Below, piece by piece: positions 10,183-18,804 of a stretch of DNA of 64,000 nt. The position numbers and the translations under genes were made by a program. Below the pieces are notes generated by a model. The model saw only the letters and a program-made list of their open reading frames with translations, ran no database searches and had not been told where the DNA came from. Within the stretch, counting starts at the first letter, position 1. Every line of letters starts with the position of its first letter. This stretch comes from Pseudorhodoferax sp032153935 (GTDB lineage: Bacteria > Pseudomonadota > Gammaproteobacteria > Burkholderiales > Burkholderiaceae_C), in assembly GCF_964253035.1 (NCBI RefSeq), contig NZ_CAXUQL020000001.1, positions 6,076,001 through 6,140,000 on the forward strand, written 5' to 3'.

Positions 10183-10757
10183 GGCATCAAGCCCCCCTGC
10201 CGAAAGCGCGCCAACAGGTCTTCGAACGCCCAGCGGGCGGCGGCACAGGCGGCGGCCACGTCGGCTGGCTGCACGAGCGCGGCACGCAGCGCCTGCAGGA
10301 AACCGTTCCAGTGCGAACCGGTGCCCGTGCCGCGGCCTTCCAGGTAACGCAACGGCGCATCGACGCCCGCGCGCCGCAGGCGCTGGTGCAGCACGCGGCC
10401 GCCCAATTGCGAGCCCTCGACCACATAGGCCACGCCCCAGGCGGCGGCATCACCGTCCAGCGGCGGCCGGGTGGCCCCCGCGGGAGCGGCGGCAAGGCTG
10501 GCACCGCCGAGGTCGGCGCACAGCGGCTCCAGCAGGCCCTGGCCCCAGCCGGTGCGGTGCAGCAGCGGCGTCAGGTCCGACAGCCAGCCGTGCAGCACGC
10601 GCAGGTGCTGGTGGTAGTGGTGCAGAGATTGGGTGGCATCGGCTGGCTGTGCCAGCGGCAGCTGGCTGTCCAGTCGAGCATGCAGCGCCTGCGTGGCACT
10701 GCGCAGCGCCTGCAGGGGATCACCCAGTGCAGCCGCCCGCATGGCGTCGTTTGACAA
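10179..10757 (-). CDS. bphO: Biliverdin-producing heme oxygenase (BphO type)
   Basis: A 192-residue protein expected to cleave heme to biliverdin, the chromophore of the adjacent phytochrome. Visible are the proximal His in ATQALHARL (H26) and YVVEGSQLGG, the distal-helix glycines seen in bacterial HO proteins. It precedes bphP with a 4-nt overlap, the usual bphO-bphP operon. The start is uncertain: TTG at 10757 or ATG at 10742; neither has a strong Shine-Dalgarno. Confidence 0.88.
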   Translation of the reverse strand: MSNDAMRAAALGDPLQALRSATQALHARLDSQLPLAQPADATQSLHHYHQHLRVLHGWLSDLTPLLHRTGWGQGLLEPLCADLGGASLAAAPAGATRPPLDGDAAAWGVAYVVEGSQLGGRVLHQRLRRAGVDAPLRYLEGRGTGTGSHWNGFLQALRAALVQPADVAAACAAARWAFEDLLARFRQGGLMP

Positions 10758-10831
10758 GGAAGAAATCGCCCCCGGGCGAGGTGGATGAGTGACGGGGCCG
10801 ATGGTAATGCCGCGCCCTGCGGCGCTCTACA

Positions 10832-12076
10832 TCATTTGATGGGCCGGCGCCGCCGCGCAAGCGCCCATCCGGCCGCCGCCAGGCCCAGCAACGCCGCCAG
10901 CGGGGGCTCGGGCACCTCGTTGCCGGGCGCGAAGCCCAGCTGCAGGCTGGCCACACGCTGCAGCAGCTCCGCATCGCGCCCGGAGATGCCCAGGTCGCGC
11001 GCGGCGATCTCGCCGGCGCCGAAGGCCGCCGGGTCCAGGCCGGTCAGCGTGCCGTACAGCGTCAGCGCGCTCAGGTAGGAGCCGTACAGGCTGGCGTGGG
11101 TGCCGTCGTCCCACCACAGGTCGGGCAGCCCATCCGTGCCGGCATCGGGCGCGTAGTGGTTGGCCGTGGCCACGCCCATGGCCAGCGCGAGCATGAAGGC
11201 CTCGCCCACGGGCGCCACGGCGGTGATGCCGCCGCTGCCGTCGGCACCGGCGTCCTGCGCGGCCTGCGCGTAGGCGTCGCGCAGGTCGACCGTCATGTCC
11301 TGCAGCGATGCGTAGAACGGGGTGGCCGGCGTGTCCGTGAAGCTGACGGCGCCGGTCACGGGATCGGTCACCGTGGTGAACGGCGCATTGACGAGGTTGG
11401 GCCGGGCCCAGGTCTGGTACAGGTAGACCTCGGTGTCGGCACTGGCGTTGGGATTGGCCGGGATCTCGCGCAGGTTGCCGCAGGTGCCGGTGGAGGCGCC
11501 CGTGATCGCGGCGCAGGCGGCATTGCTGCCGCCGATCAGCTCGCGCTCGCGGTAGGCCAGCGCCTGGCCCTGGTGGATGTAGTTCTCCAGCAGGTTCACG
11601 TAGGTGTTGAAGTAGGCCGGGTTGGAGGCGAGCCCGGCCTGCTTGGGCAGTGGCTCGTCGCTCTGCTCCTGCAGCACGACCTTGCTCCAGGCCTGGCTGG
11701 CGACATTGCCGCGCAGGTCCCAGCCGGCCGGGTTGCTGTTGAGGAAGTGGCCGCGCAGCGAGGCCGCGTTGCGCGTGGACAGCGCCACCTGGTAGTCGAG
11801 CCCGGCCTGCACGGTGAGCTGCTTGAAGATGCCGGCCACACCGCCCCAGGGGTGCGGCTCGAAGGCATTGCTGCCGGTGCTGTTGGCGGCGGCCATCGGC
11901 GCCGTGAGGTCGCGCACGTTGGCGGTGTTGTAGCTCATCACCGGGTCGACGCGGCCGAAGGTGTAGCTGTTGCCGACGAACAGCACGCTGATGGGTTCGG
12001 CCTGGGCGGCCGCGCAGGCCAGCAGGGCCGGCAGTGCCAGGGCGCGCAGCGTGGCGCGCGCGGTGGTGCGGTTCAT
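10832..12076 (-). CDS. PEP-CTERM-anchored SGNH-hydrolase-like protein
   Basis: A 414-residue exported protein. It starts with a signal peptide (LALPALLACAAAQA), then a block I-like VLFVGNSYTFG with the nucleophile Ser, VVLQEQSDEP, and DDGTHASLYG near the end supplying an Asp-x-x-His pair as in SGNH esterases. The tail NEVPEPPLAALLGL, hydrophobic segment and RRRR form a PEP-CTERM sorting signal, processed by exosortase and linked in these bacteria to exopolysaccharide or biofilm. No exosortase gene is in the window. The ATG at 12076 is chosen because the signal peptide follows directly. Confidence 0.85.
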   Translation of the reverse strand: MNRTTARATLRALALPALLACAAAQAEPISVLFVGNSYTFGRVDPVMSYNTANVRDLTAPMAAANSTGSNAFEPHPWGGVAGIFKQLTVQAGLDYQVALSTRNAASLRGHFLNSNPAGWDLRGNVASQAWSKVVLQEQSDEPLPKQAGLASNPAYFNTYVNLLENYIHQGQALAYRERELIGGSNAACAAITGASTGTCGNLREIPANPNASADTEVYLYQTWARPNLVNAPFTTVTDPVTGAVSFTDTPATPFYASLQDMTVDLRDAYAQAAQDAGADGSGGITAVAPVGEAFMLALAMGVATANHYAPDAGTDGLPDLWWDDGTHASLYGSYLSALTLYGTLTGLDPAAFGAGEIAARDLGISGRDAELLQRVASLQLGFAPGNEVPEPPLAALLGLAAAGWALARRRRPIK

Positions 12077-12149
12077 GGATCTGTCTCCGTGTCGTTGGGG
12101 CGCCGATGCTAGGGCGGCCCCCAAGCCAGATCAAATACCTGAAACCGCT

Positions 12150-12183
12150 GCTCCGCATACGTTCTGCATATGCGGTGCGGAGC
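12150..12183. terminator. Hairpin downstream of queF
   Basis: GCTCCGCA (12150-12157) pairs with TGCGGAGC (12176-12183), and a nested CCGCATA/TATGCGG repeat lies inside. It sits 8 nt after the queF stop, between queF and the PEP-CTERM gene, both on the minus strand. There is no T-run, so it may be a weak or factor-assisted terminator. Confidence 0.35.
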
Positions 12184-12191
12184 CTTGTCGG

Positions 12192-13037
12192 CTACTGCCG
12201 CGCCGTGCGCACGTTGGCCGGCACCGCGCCCGGATGGCTGGTGCGCCAGGGGTTGATGTCCAGGCCGCCACGCCGCGTGTAGCGCGCATAGACGGTCAGC
12301 TTGACCGGCCGGCAACGGCGCCAGATGTCCATAAAGATGCGCTCCACGCACTGCTCGTGGAACTCGTTGTGGTTGCGAAAGCTCACGATGTACTGCAGCA
12401 GGCCGGCCTGGTCGATCTGAGGCCCGGAGTAGCTGATCTGCACGCTGCCCCAGTCGGGCTGGCCCGTGACCAGGCAGTTGCTTTTGAGCAGGTCGGAGGT
12501 CAGCACCTCGGTGACGGGCGATTCATCGAAGGCCGCCGTCAGCAGCGTGGGGTCGGGCTGGTACTGCGTGCATTCGAGGTCGAGCCGGTCTAGGCTCAGG
12601 CCGTCGAGCTCGTGGATGGGCTGCTGGTCGAACTGTTCGGGCAGCAGCACGCGCACGCCCACCGTGGCCGGCGTGGCGCTGCCGCGCCAGACCGCCTCGG
12701 AGATGTCGGTGCGCAGGCGCGCGCGCACCTCGTCCACGCTCTCGAACTTCGTGTTCGTGAAGCTGCCCAGGTAGAGCTTGAAGGACTTGCTCTCGACGAT
12801 GTTGGGCGTCTCGCAGGGGATGGTGAACTGCACCAGCGCCACCTGCGGCTTGCCGCGCGGGTTGAGCCAGCTCAGCTCATAGGCCGTCCAGAGGTCGGCG
12901 CCGAAAAAGGGGGTCTTGCCATCCGCACCGATCTCGGCGCGCTTTTCCGCGCGGGCGATCGGGAACAGCAGCGTGGCGTCGTACTGGTCGGCATAGGGCG
13001 AGGCCTTGCCGAGCGGGGAATGTTCAGGCGAATTCAC
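12192..13037 (-). CDS. queF: NADPH-dependent 7-cyano-7-deazaguanine reductase
   Basis: Reduces preQ0 to preQ1 in queuosine biosynthesis. The 281-residue length matches the long two-domain QueF of E. coli. Signatures are PNIVESKSFKLYLGSF, the catalytic Cys in LKSNCLVTGQPDWGSVQ (about residue 187) and FRNHNEFHEQCVERIF with YARYTRRGGLDINPWR near the end. The start is GTG at 13037, chosen because translation from there gives the standard N-terminus (NSPEHSPLGK). It overlaps the end of the upstream dioxygenase gene by 14 nt. Confidence 0.97.
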   Translation of the reverse strand: MNSPEHSPLGKASPYADQYDATLLFPIARAEKRAEIGADGKTPFFGADLWTAYELSWLNPRGKPQVALVQFTIPCETPNIVESKSFKLYLGSFTNTKFESVDEVRARLRTDISEAVWRGSATPATVGVRVLLPEQFDQQPIHELDGLSLDRLDLECTQYQPDPTLLTAAFDESPVTEVLTSDLLKSNCLVTGQPDWGSVQISYSGPQIDQAGLLQYIVSFRNHNEFHEQCVERIFMDIWRRCRPVKLTVYARYTRRGGLDINPWRTSHPGAVPANVRTARQ

Positions 13038-13887
13038 GTTCTCTGAGCCACTTGGTGGCAATCCATTTTTCACCGGCCAGCACGGGCGAGCCACCGTGCA
13101 GGGTGCGCGTGCTCGGGTGCGGACGGTCGTAACTGAAGAAGACGGCGTTGCCGCGCTTGGGCGCGACTTCCAGGTGCACGTCGGGGAACACCGTGCCACC
13201 GCCGCGCTCGGGCTCGCCCAGGTACATCACCAGCGTGCCCACGCGCTGGCCACCGCGCTTCAGGATGCTGGGCGTGCCGGGTTCGGCGGGGTCGAAGTAG
13301 TCGTAGTGCGGCTTGTATTCGGCGCCCGGGCCGTAGCGCAGGATCTGCAGGCCCTCGCCGTTCTCCACCGGCCAGCGCAGCAGGGCCGCGATGCGCGCCT
13401 CGATGCGCGTGATGAGTTCGGTCTCGCCGCGCTGGAAGAACATGCCGTCGCTGGTGCGGTCGACGTTGATCTCCTCGCCGCCGGTCTTGGTGGCCACGGT
13501 GCGCGAACGCGCCATGCGCGGGTTCGCCAGGTCGATCAGCGCCTGGCATTCGGCATCGGACAGCAGGCTGCCGAACACCACGATGCGCGGCTGCAGCTGG
13601 GCGCTCAGCACATGCACGCGGCGGTCCTCGGCCTGCAGGTACAGCGGCGAATCGTCGAGTGCGGGCTCGGGTACGGTGGTCGCGGGCGGCAGCCCCGCCG
13701 CCACGGCGTTCTGCTCCAGGTGCTCGCGCAGCGTGTTCTCCAAGGCCTCGATGGCCACGTCTTCTTCCCAGCCCGCGTCGCGCATGGCCTGGAGCACCAC
13801 CTCGGCCGCGTGGCCGGCCTGGGCCTGCTCCACGATCCATTGGCGCAGCTGCGGCGTGATGGCCTGGGTCGGTGCGTTGGCGGACAT
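13024..13887 (-). CDS. 2-oxoglutarate/Fe(II) dioxygenase, prolyl 4-hydroxylase type
   Basis: A 287-residue protein. The C-terminal P4Hc domain has the iron-binding HxD in YKPHYDYFD (about residue 194), the distal His in LHGGSPV (about 263) and the oxoglutarate-binding Lys/Arg region in GEKWIATKW. The N-terminal ~70 residues form a helical segment (WIVEQAQAGH, REHLEQNAV). Bacterial relatives hydroxylate prolines in proteins or peptides; the target here is unknown. It overlaps queF downstream. Confidence 0.88.
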   Translation of the reverse strand: MSANAPTQAITPQLRQWIVEQAQAGHAAEVVLQAMRDAGWEEDVAIEALENTLREHLEQNAVAAGLPPATTVPEPALDDSPLYLQAEDRRVHVLSAQLQPRIVVFGSLLSDAECQALIDLANPRMARSRTVATKTGGEEINVDRTSDGMFFQRGETELITRIEARIAALLRWPVENGEGLQILRYGPGAEYKPHYDYFDPAEPGTPSILKRGGQRVGTLVMYLGEPERGGGTVFPDVHLEVAPKRGNAVFFSYDRPHPSTRTLHGGSPVLAGEKWIATKWLREREFA

Positions 13888-13906
13888 GCGGCTCCTTTTC
13901 TGTGGT

Positions 13907-14680
13907 TCAGCCGGCGCGGCGCCGGAACACCAGCCGGTTCGGCTCGGACACGTCGGCGTCGTAGGCATAGCCTTCCAGGTCGAACTGGCGCAGCTTGGCC
14001 GGCGTGGCGATGCGGTGGGTGATGGCGTAGCGCGCCATGAGGCCACGCGCACGCTTGGCGAAGAAGCTGACGACCTTGTAGTTGCCGGCCTTGTATTCCT
14101 CGAACACGCATTCGACCACGCGGGCCTGCAGGGTCTTGCGGTCCACGGCCTTGAAGTACTCCTGCGAGGCCAGGTTCACGACCACGGGGTGCTTGCTGCC
14201 GGCCAGCTCGCCATCCAGGAACTCGGCGAGGCGAGGCCCCCAGAACTGGTAGAGGTTGCTGCCACGCTCGGTGGCCAGCGCCGTGCCCATCTCCAGCCGG
14301 TAGGGCTGCATGCGGTCCAGCGGGCGCAGCACGCCGTACAGGCCCGAGAGGATGCGCAGGTGCTTCTGCGCCCAGCGCAGGTCTTCCGCCGGCATGGCGC
14401 GCGCGTCCAGGCCGCCGTAGACGTCGCCATCGAAAGCCAGCACGGCCGGACGCGAATTGCGCGCCGTGGAACGCGGGCTGTGCGCCTGGTAGCGCGCGAC
14501 GTTGAGCGCGGCCAGCGTGTCGCTGAGATCCATGAGCTCGGCGATCTGCTGGGGCGACTTCTCGCGCAGCACGGCGATGAGCTCGGCTGTCTGCTCGGCG
14601 AACAGCGGCTGGGTGGGCGAGACCGGCGTGGCCGGGCTCTCGTAGTCGAGCGACTTGGCGGGGGACAGCAGGAACAGCAT
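13907..14680 (-). CDS. yaaA: YaaA family peroxide-stress protein
   Basis: A 257-residue cytoplasmic protein. It begins MLFLLSPAKSLDYESP, the hallmark of YaaA (DUF328), and has GDVYGGLDA, LSGLYGVLRPLD and VNLASQEYFKAV further on. In E. coli, YaaA is induced by OxyR and limits oxidative damage by lowering free iron. It is followed 19 nt later by the dioxygenase gene, so the two may be cotranscribed. Confidence 0.96.
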   Translation of the reverse strand: MLFLLSPAKSLDYESPATPVSPTQPLFAEQTAELIAVLREKSPQQIAELMDLSDTLAALNVARYQAHSPRSTARNSRPAVLAFDGDVYGGLDARAMPAEDLRWAQKHLRILSGLYGVLRPLDRMQPYRLEMGTALATERGSNLYQFWGPRLAEFLDGELAGSKHPVVVNLASQEYFKAVDRKTLQARVVECVFEEYKAGNYKVVSFFAKRARGLMARYAITHRIATPAKLRQFDLEGYAYDADVSEPNRLVFRRRAG

Positions 14681-14731
14681 GCGTGGCAGGAAAGGGTGCA
14701 GCCGGAAATTATCCGGCACGCACCGAAACCC

Positions 14732-15523
14732 TCAACGCAGCGTCACCGCTAGGCTGTCGAACGGGGCCGTGATGCGCGTGGACCAGCGCTGGCCGGGCGC
14801 AATGGGCCAGGCATCGGTCCAGGTGCCCGTGGTGACCATATCGCCGGCCGCCAGGGCCGGCGCGCCGGGGCAGGCCTGCAGTTCCAGCACGAAGTGCAGC
14901 AGCGCGTGCAGCGGGCCGTCCAGCACGTTGGCGCCCAGGCCTTCGTCGACAAGGCGCTCGCCCTCGAACAGCTGCAGGCGGGCCGCGCCGAGCTGCGCAT
15001 CGAGCGCGGCGCCGCTGTCGGCCAGCCGGCGCACGGGCGTGCGGCGCCCGACCAGCAGCCGGGCGTGCAGTCCGCCGTCGGCCACGGGCTCGGCCGCGCT
15101 CGCGAACTTCCAGGCGCAGTGCGACTGCACGACCTCGAAGCTGGGCGCGAGCCAGTCGACGCAGGCGAACAGCTGCTCCAGCGTGGCACCGGCCGGTGGC
15201 GCGGCGGCGAGGCCGAAGGCGATCTCGGGCTCGATGCGCGGGTGGACGGTGCCGGCCAGATCGACCGCGCCCTCGCCTTCGCAGAACTGCAGCGTCGTGT
15301 CCCAGACCGTGCCCCAGATCGGCGCGTGGATGCCGTAGCGCGGCCAGATCGTGCGGTTGGTGAAGCCGACCTTGTAGCCGCGCGGCTGCTCGCCCCGCGC
15401 GCTGCGCAGGGCGCGCACGGCCAGTGCGCTCTGGTAGCCGGCGGGCAGGTCCAGGCCGATGCCATGGGCGGCCGGCCAGGGGGCGGCGCTGTCGTAGTGC
15501 GAGAGCAGGGTCTGGGGTGTCAT
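14732..15523 (-). CDS. 2-keto-4-pentenoate hydratase-like (MhpD/FAH superfamily) protein
   Basis: A 263-residue protein. The layout fits the MhpD/DmpE branch: GYKVGFTNRTIWPRYGI, then PRIEPEIAFGL with metal-binding Glu residues, FEVVQSHCAWKF, and the C-terminal GDMVTTGTWTDAWPI. These enzymes hydrate 2-hydroxypenta-2,4-dienoates or decarboxylate oxalocrotonates. It lies 101 nt after the SDR pair on the same strand and probably belongs to the same catabolic operon, although a ring-fission substrate is not proven. Confidence 0.85.
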   Translation of the reverse strand: MTPQTLLSHYDSAAPWPAAHGIGLDLPAGYQSALAVRALRSARGEQPRGYKVGFTNRTIWPRYGIHAPIWGTVWDTTLQFCEGEGAVDLAGTVHPRIEPEIAFGLAAAPPAGATLEQLFACVDWLAPSFEVVQSHCAWKFASAAEPVADGGLHARLLVGRRTPVRRLADSGAALDAQLGAARLQLFEGERLVDEGLGANVLDGPLHALLHFVLELQACPGAPALAAGDMVTTGTWTDAWPIAPGQRWSTRITAPFDSLAVTLR

Positions 15524-15624
15524 GCCCCCAAGCCTAGCAAACGCGGGGGGATGCGCAGGTCCGGGACCGGTGATGGGCGCCCCTCGTTCATGCTGGCTCC
15601 TGCTCTTGGGGTGGTCGTGCCGGT

Positions 15625-16449
15625 TCAGACGTACTTGCCCGTGATGCCCCCGTCCACCATCAGCGTGGTGCCCGTGATGTACGCCGCCGCATCGGACACC
15701 AGGAAGCCGCAGGCGTGGGCGACGTCCCAGGCCGTGCCCATGCGCCCGTTGGGCACCTGCCTGGCGCGGGCCTGGCGTGCGGCCTCGAAGTCGTCCGCGT
15801 CGAACTGCGCGGCCACGGTGGTGGCGATGCGCGGCGTGTCGATCAGGCCGGGCACCACGGTGTTGGCGCGGATGCCGGACGCGGCATGCTCCAGCGCGAC
15901 CAGGCGGATGAACTGCTCCACGCCGGCCTTGGTCACGCCATAGGCCAGGTGCGGGTAGCCCAGGTAGCGGTGCGCGGCGATGGACGACACCGCGACGATG
16001 GCGCCGCGCCGGCGTTCCAGCATGTCGGGCAGCACCGCCTGCGTGGCCAGCAGCAGGCCGCCGACGTTCACGGCGTGGATGCGTGCCAGGTCTTGCGCCG
16101 ACGTGGCCGCCGCTCCGCCCACCTTGCCGATGCCGACGTTGTAGTGCAGCACCTCGATGGGGCCGAACGCGGCGCGCGCCTCGGCAAAAAGGCGCTCCGC
16201 GTCCTGTGCGTCGGCCGCATCGCCGACCAGCGCGACGGCGCGGCCGCCTTCCTGTTCGATCAGCCGCACGGTCTCGACGGCCGAGGCTTGGTCGCGGTCG
16301 GCGACGCAGACGCTGGCGCCCTGGCGCGCGTAGGTGACGCAGGCGGCGCGGCCGATGCTCCAGCCGGGGCCGGCCGAGCCGCCGCCAGCGACGAACGCGG
16401 TGCGGCCGGCCAACCCCAGCGGCAGTGCGGGAGGTGTTGCGCCCGTCAT
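15625..16449 (-). CDS. SDR-family NAD(P)-dependent oxidoreductase
   Basis: A 274-residue classical SDR. The N-terminal dinucleotide motif is slightly unusual (GGGSAGPGWSIG), the catalytic Ser lies in AVSSIAAH and the YxxxK in AYGVTKAG; the C-terminus has ITGTTLMVDGGITGKYV. It overlaps the upstream SDR by an ATGA junction. It is likely a dehydrogenase in the oxidation route run by the operon; the substrate is not readable. Confidence 0.88.
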   Translation of the reverse strand: MTGATPPALPLGLAGRTAFVAGGGSAGPGWSIGRAACVTYARQGASVCVADRDQASAVETVRLIEQEGGRAVALVGDAADAQDAERLFAEARAAFGPIEVLHYNVGIGKVGGAAATSAQDLARIHAVNVGGLLLATQAVLPDMLERRRGAIVAVSSIAAHRYLGYPHLAYGVTKAGVEQFIRLVALEHAASGIRANTVVPGLIDTPRIATTVAAQFDADDFEAARQARARQVPNGRMGTAWDVAHACGFLVSDAAAYITGTTLMVDGGITGKYV

Positions 16450-17222
16450 CGCGGCTGCATCCGGATGGCGCCGTCCAGCCGCACCGTTTCGCCATTCATC
16501 ATGTCGTTCTCCAGCAGGTGTGCGGCCAGCCGCGCGAACTCCGCCGGGCGGCCGAGCCGGGACGGGAACGGAACCGACGCCGCCAGCCCCGCCTTGACCT
16601 GGTCGGACAGGCGCACCAGCGCCGGCGTGTCGAACAGGCCCGGCGCGATGGTGTTCACCCGCACGCCATGCCTGGCCAGGTCGCGCGCCGACACCAGCGT
16701 CATGCCGACGATGGCCGCCTTGCCGGCGCTGTAGGCGATCTGGCCGATCTGCCCTTCGAACGCCGCCACCGACGCCGTCAGCACGCAGGCGCCGCGCTGG
16801 CCGCTGTCGCCATGGATCTCGTTCTTCGCCATCTGCGCGGCCGCCAGGCGCAGCACGTTGAAGGTGCCGATGACATTCAGGTTCGTGACCTCGGTGAACT
16901 TCTCCAGCGACCCTGGCGCGCCGTCCTTCTCCACGAGCCGGATCGGTGCGCCGCGGCCCGCGCAATGGACCAGCCAGCGCAGCGGCGCCACGGCGGCGGC
17001 GGTGGCGACGGCCTGCTGCACATCGGCCTCCGAGGTCACCGTGCCCGGCGAGAAGCGGGCGAGCGGGCCGAGTTCGGCGCAGACGTCAGCGCCCTGGGAG
17101 GTCGGCAGGTCGAGGATGACGACGTGGACCTCGCGGCGCACCAGTTCGCGCACGGCCGCCAGGCCCAGGCCGGAGGCACCGCCGGTGACGATGGCGCAGG
17201 TATTCGGAAACAGATGGTTCAT
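16446..17222 (-). CDS. SDR, 3-hydroxyacyl-CoA dehydrogenase type II (HSD10)-like
   Basis: A 258-residue SDR with VTGGASGLGLA (cofactor loop), NLNVIGTFNV, TASVAAFEGQIGQIAYSAGK (Ser, Tyr, Lys) and the ending RLDGAIRMQPR. This is the HSD10-like branch that oxidises 3-hydroxyacyl-CoA. It is clearly paralogous to the SDR at 25965-26729. ATGA overlaps on both sides place it inside a tight operon. Confidence 0.88.
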   Translation of the reverse strand: MNHLFPNTCAIVTGGASGLGLAAVRELVRREVHVVILDLPTSQGADVCAELGPLARFSPGTVTSEADVQQAVATAAAVAPLRWLVHCAGRGAPIRLVEKDGAPGSLEKFTEVTNLNVIGTFNVLRLAAAQMAKNEIHGDSGQRGACVLTASVAAFEGQIGQIAYSAGKAAIVGMTLVSARDLARHGVRVNTIAPGLFDTPALVRLSDQVKAGLAASVPFPSRLGRPAEFARLAAHLLENDMMNGETVRLDGAIRMQPR

Positions 17223-17620
17223 GGTGTCGTGATGCTCGTGAACTTGGGGGCCATGCGGCCATCGGCGGTGCGCTGGAACACCACCTGCACCGGCGTGCCG
17301 ATGCGCATGTCCGCCTCGGCCATGTCCACCAGGTTGGTCAGCATGGCCGGGCCTTCGGCGAGTTGGACGTAGGCCAGGGTGTAGGGCGGGTCGGCACGGC
17401 GCAGCGTGGAGCAGGCATAGACCTCACCGCGTCCGCTGAGCGGCACCCATGCGGTCTTGCTGCTGCGACAGAACGGACACACGGTGCGCGGGTACCAGTG
17501 GTGCTTGCCGCAATCGGTGCAGGCCTTGCCGAGCAGCCGCCCTTCCTCGGCCGCCTGCCAGAACGGCAGATGGTCCGGATGCGCGGCCACGTAAGGGTCT
17601 TCACGCCAGAGTTCACGCAT
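17219..17620 (-). CDS. DUF35 zinc-ribbon/OB-fold acyl-CoA-associated protein
   Basis: A 133-residue protein with an N-terminal helix (HPDHLPFWQAAEEGRLLG), a zinc ribbon (CTDCGKHHWYPRTVCPFC) and an OB-fold ending in a GTPVQVVFQ strand. DUF35 proteins accompany thiolase-like or HMG-CoA-synthase-like enzymes and may shuttle CoA thioesters; in steroid catabolism a DUF35 protein pairs with an aldolase. Here it lies one base from the thiolase-like gene and should be its partner. Confidence 0.9.
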   Translation of the reverse strand: MRELWREDPYVAAHPDHLPFWQAAEEGRLLGKACTDCGKHHWYPRTVCPFCRSSKTAWVPLSGRGEVYACSTLRRADPPYTLAYVQLAEGPAMLTNLVDMAEADMRIGTPVQVVFQRTADGRMAPKFTSITTP

Positions 17621-17621
17621 G

Positions 17622-18788
17622 TCAATCTCTCCCCAGAATCAACGAAGAATGGGCATGGCCCGCGCCCAGCACGAAGCCCGGGCCCGAGGCCAGCGCGAAC
17701 GCGCAGTCCGGCACCTGCACCATGGGGTGGGCCTCGCCACGCAGCTGGCGCACGGCCTCGATCACCTTGGTCACGCCGCCGCGGTTCTGCGGGTGGTTGT
17801 TGCACAGGCCGCCGCCGTCGGTGTTCCAGGGCAACGCGCCCTGCCCGGAGATCAGGTTGCCCTCGGCCACGAAGGCGCCGCCCTGGCCGCGCTTGCAGAA
17901 CCCGAGGTCTTCGAGTTGCAGGACCACCATGATGGTGAAGTTGTCGTAGATCGACGCGTACTGGATGTCGCGCGGCTGCAGGCCGGCTTGCGCGAAGGCC
18001 AGGCGGCCGGACTGCGCGGCGCCGGTGGCCGTGAGATCGACCATGCCGCCGGCATTGGTCTGGATGGTCTCGCCGCTGCCCAACACCTTCACGAGCGGGC
18101 GCCCGGCGCGCAGCGCGGTGGCCCGGTCCGTGACGACCAGCGCGCCGCCACCGTCGGTGATGACGCAGCAATCCATCTTGTGCAGCGGGTCGGCGATGAC
18201 GCCGGACGCGAGCACGTCTTCCACCGTCACGCGTTTCTTCAGCAGCGCGTGCGGGTTGTGCTGCGCGTGCGTGGAGGCCGCGACCTTGACGGCCGCCAAC
18301 TGGGCCGAGGTGGTGCCGTGCTGGTGCATGTGGCGCTGCGCCACCATGCCGTAGATCGGCGCGATGGTCCAGTTGCTCGCGCCGTCGTAGGGCGTCTCGG
18401 GGCGGTCCGGCGGCAGGGCGCGCGGCTTCACGCCGACCGACTGGCCGGCGCTGCGCGGGCGGCCGGCCATGGTGATCAGCGCGACCGAGCAGCGCCCTGC
18501 CGCGATGGCGGCCGCGGCGTGCGCCACCAGCGTGATGTACGAGCAGCCGCCCAGGTCGGTCCCGTCCAGCCAGCGCAGCCGCAGGTTGAGGTGGTCGGCC
18601 ATGACCAGGGGCGTGGCGCCCGGCGCGTCGCCAGCGCAGAAGTAGCCGTCGACATCGTCCAGCGTCAGGCCGGCGTCGGCCAGCGCGCCGGCCGCACACT
18701 CGGCATGCAGCTGCACGACGGACTTGTCCGGCGCGTGGCGCGTGGGATGCTCGAAGGCGCCGCAGATGTAGGCTTTGGAATCTTGCAT
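17622..18788 (-). CDS. SCP-x-type thiolase-like protein
   Basis: A 388-residue thiolase-superfamily protein. The candidate nucleophile Cys lies in GTDLGGCSY and the candidate catalytic His in GLCNNHPQNRGG; ITDGGGALVVTD and a terminal GPGFVLGAGHAHSS are typical of the SCP-x/nonspecific lipid-transfer branch. These proteins act as beta-ketothiolases or, with a DUF35 partner, as retro-aldolases. It follows the CoA ligase and precedes DUF35 in the operon. Confidence 0.88.
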   Translation of the reverse strand: MQDSKAYICGAFEHPTRHAPDKSVVQLHAECAAGALADAGLTLDDVDGYFCAGDAPGATPLVMADHLNLRLRWLDGTDLGGCSYITLVAHAAAAIAAGRCSVALITMAGRPRSAGQSVGVKPRALPPDRPETPYDGASNWTIAPIYGMVAQRHMHQHGTTSAQLAAVKVAASTHAQHNPHALLKKRVTVEDVLASGVIADPLHKMDCCVITDGGGALVVTDRATALRAGRPLVKVLGSGETIQTNAGGMVDLTATGAAQSGRLAFAQAGLQPRDIQYASIYDNFTIMVVLQLEDLGFCKRGQGGAFVAEGNLISGQGALPWNTDGGGLCNNHPQNRGGVTKVIEAVRQLRGEAHPMVQVPDCAFALASGPGFVLGAGHAHSSLILGRD

Positions 18789-18804
18789 TCGTCGTTCCCC
18801 TGGT

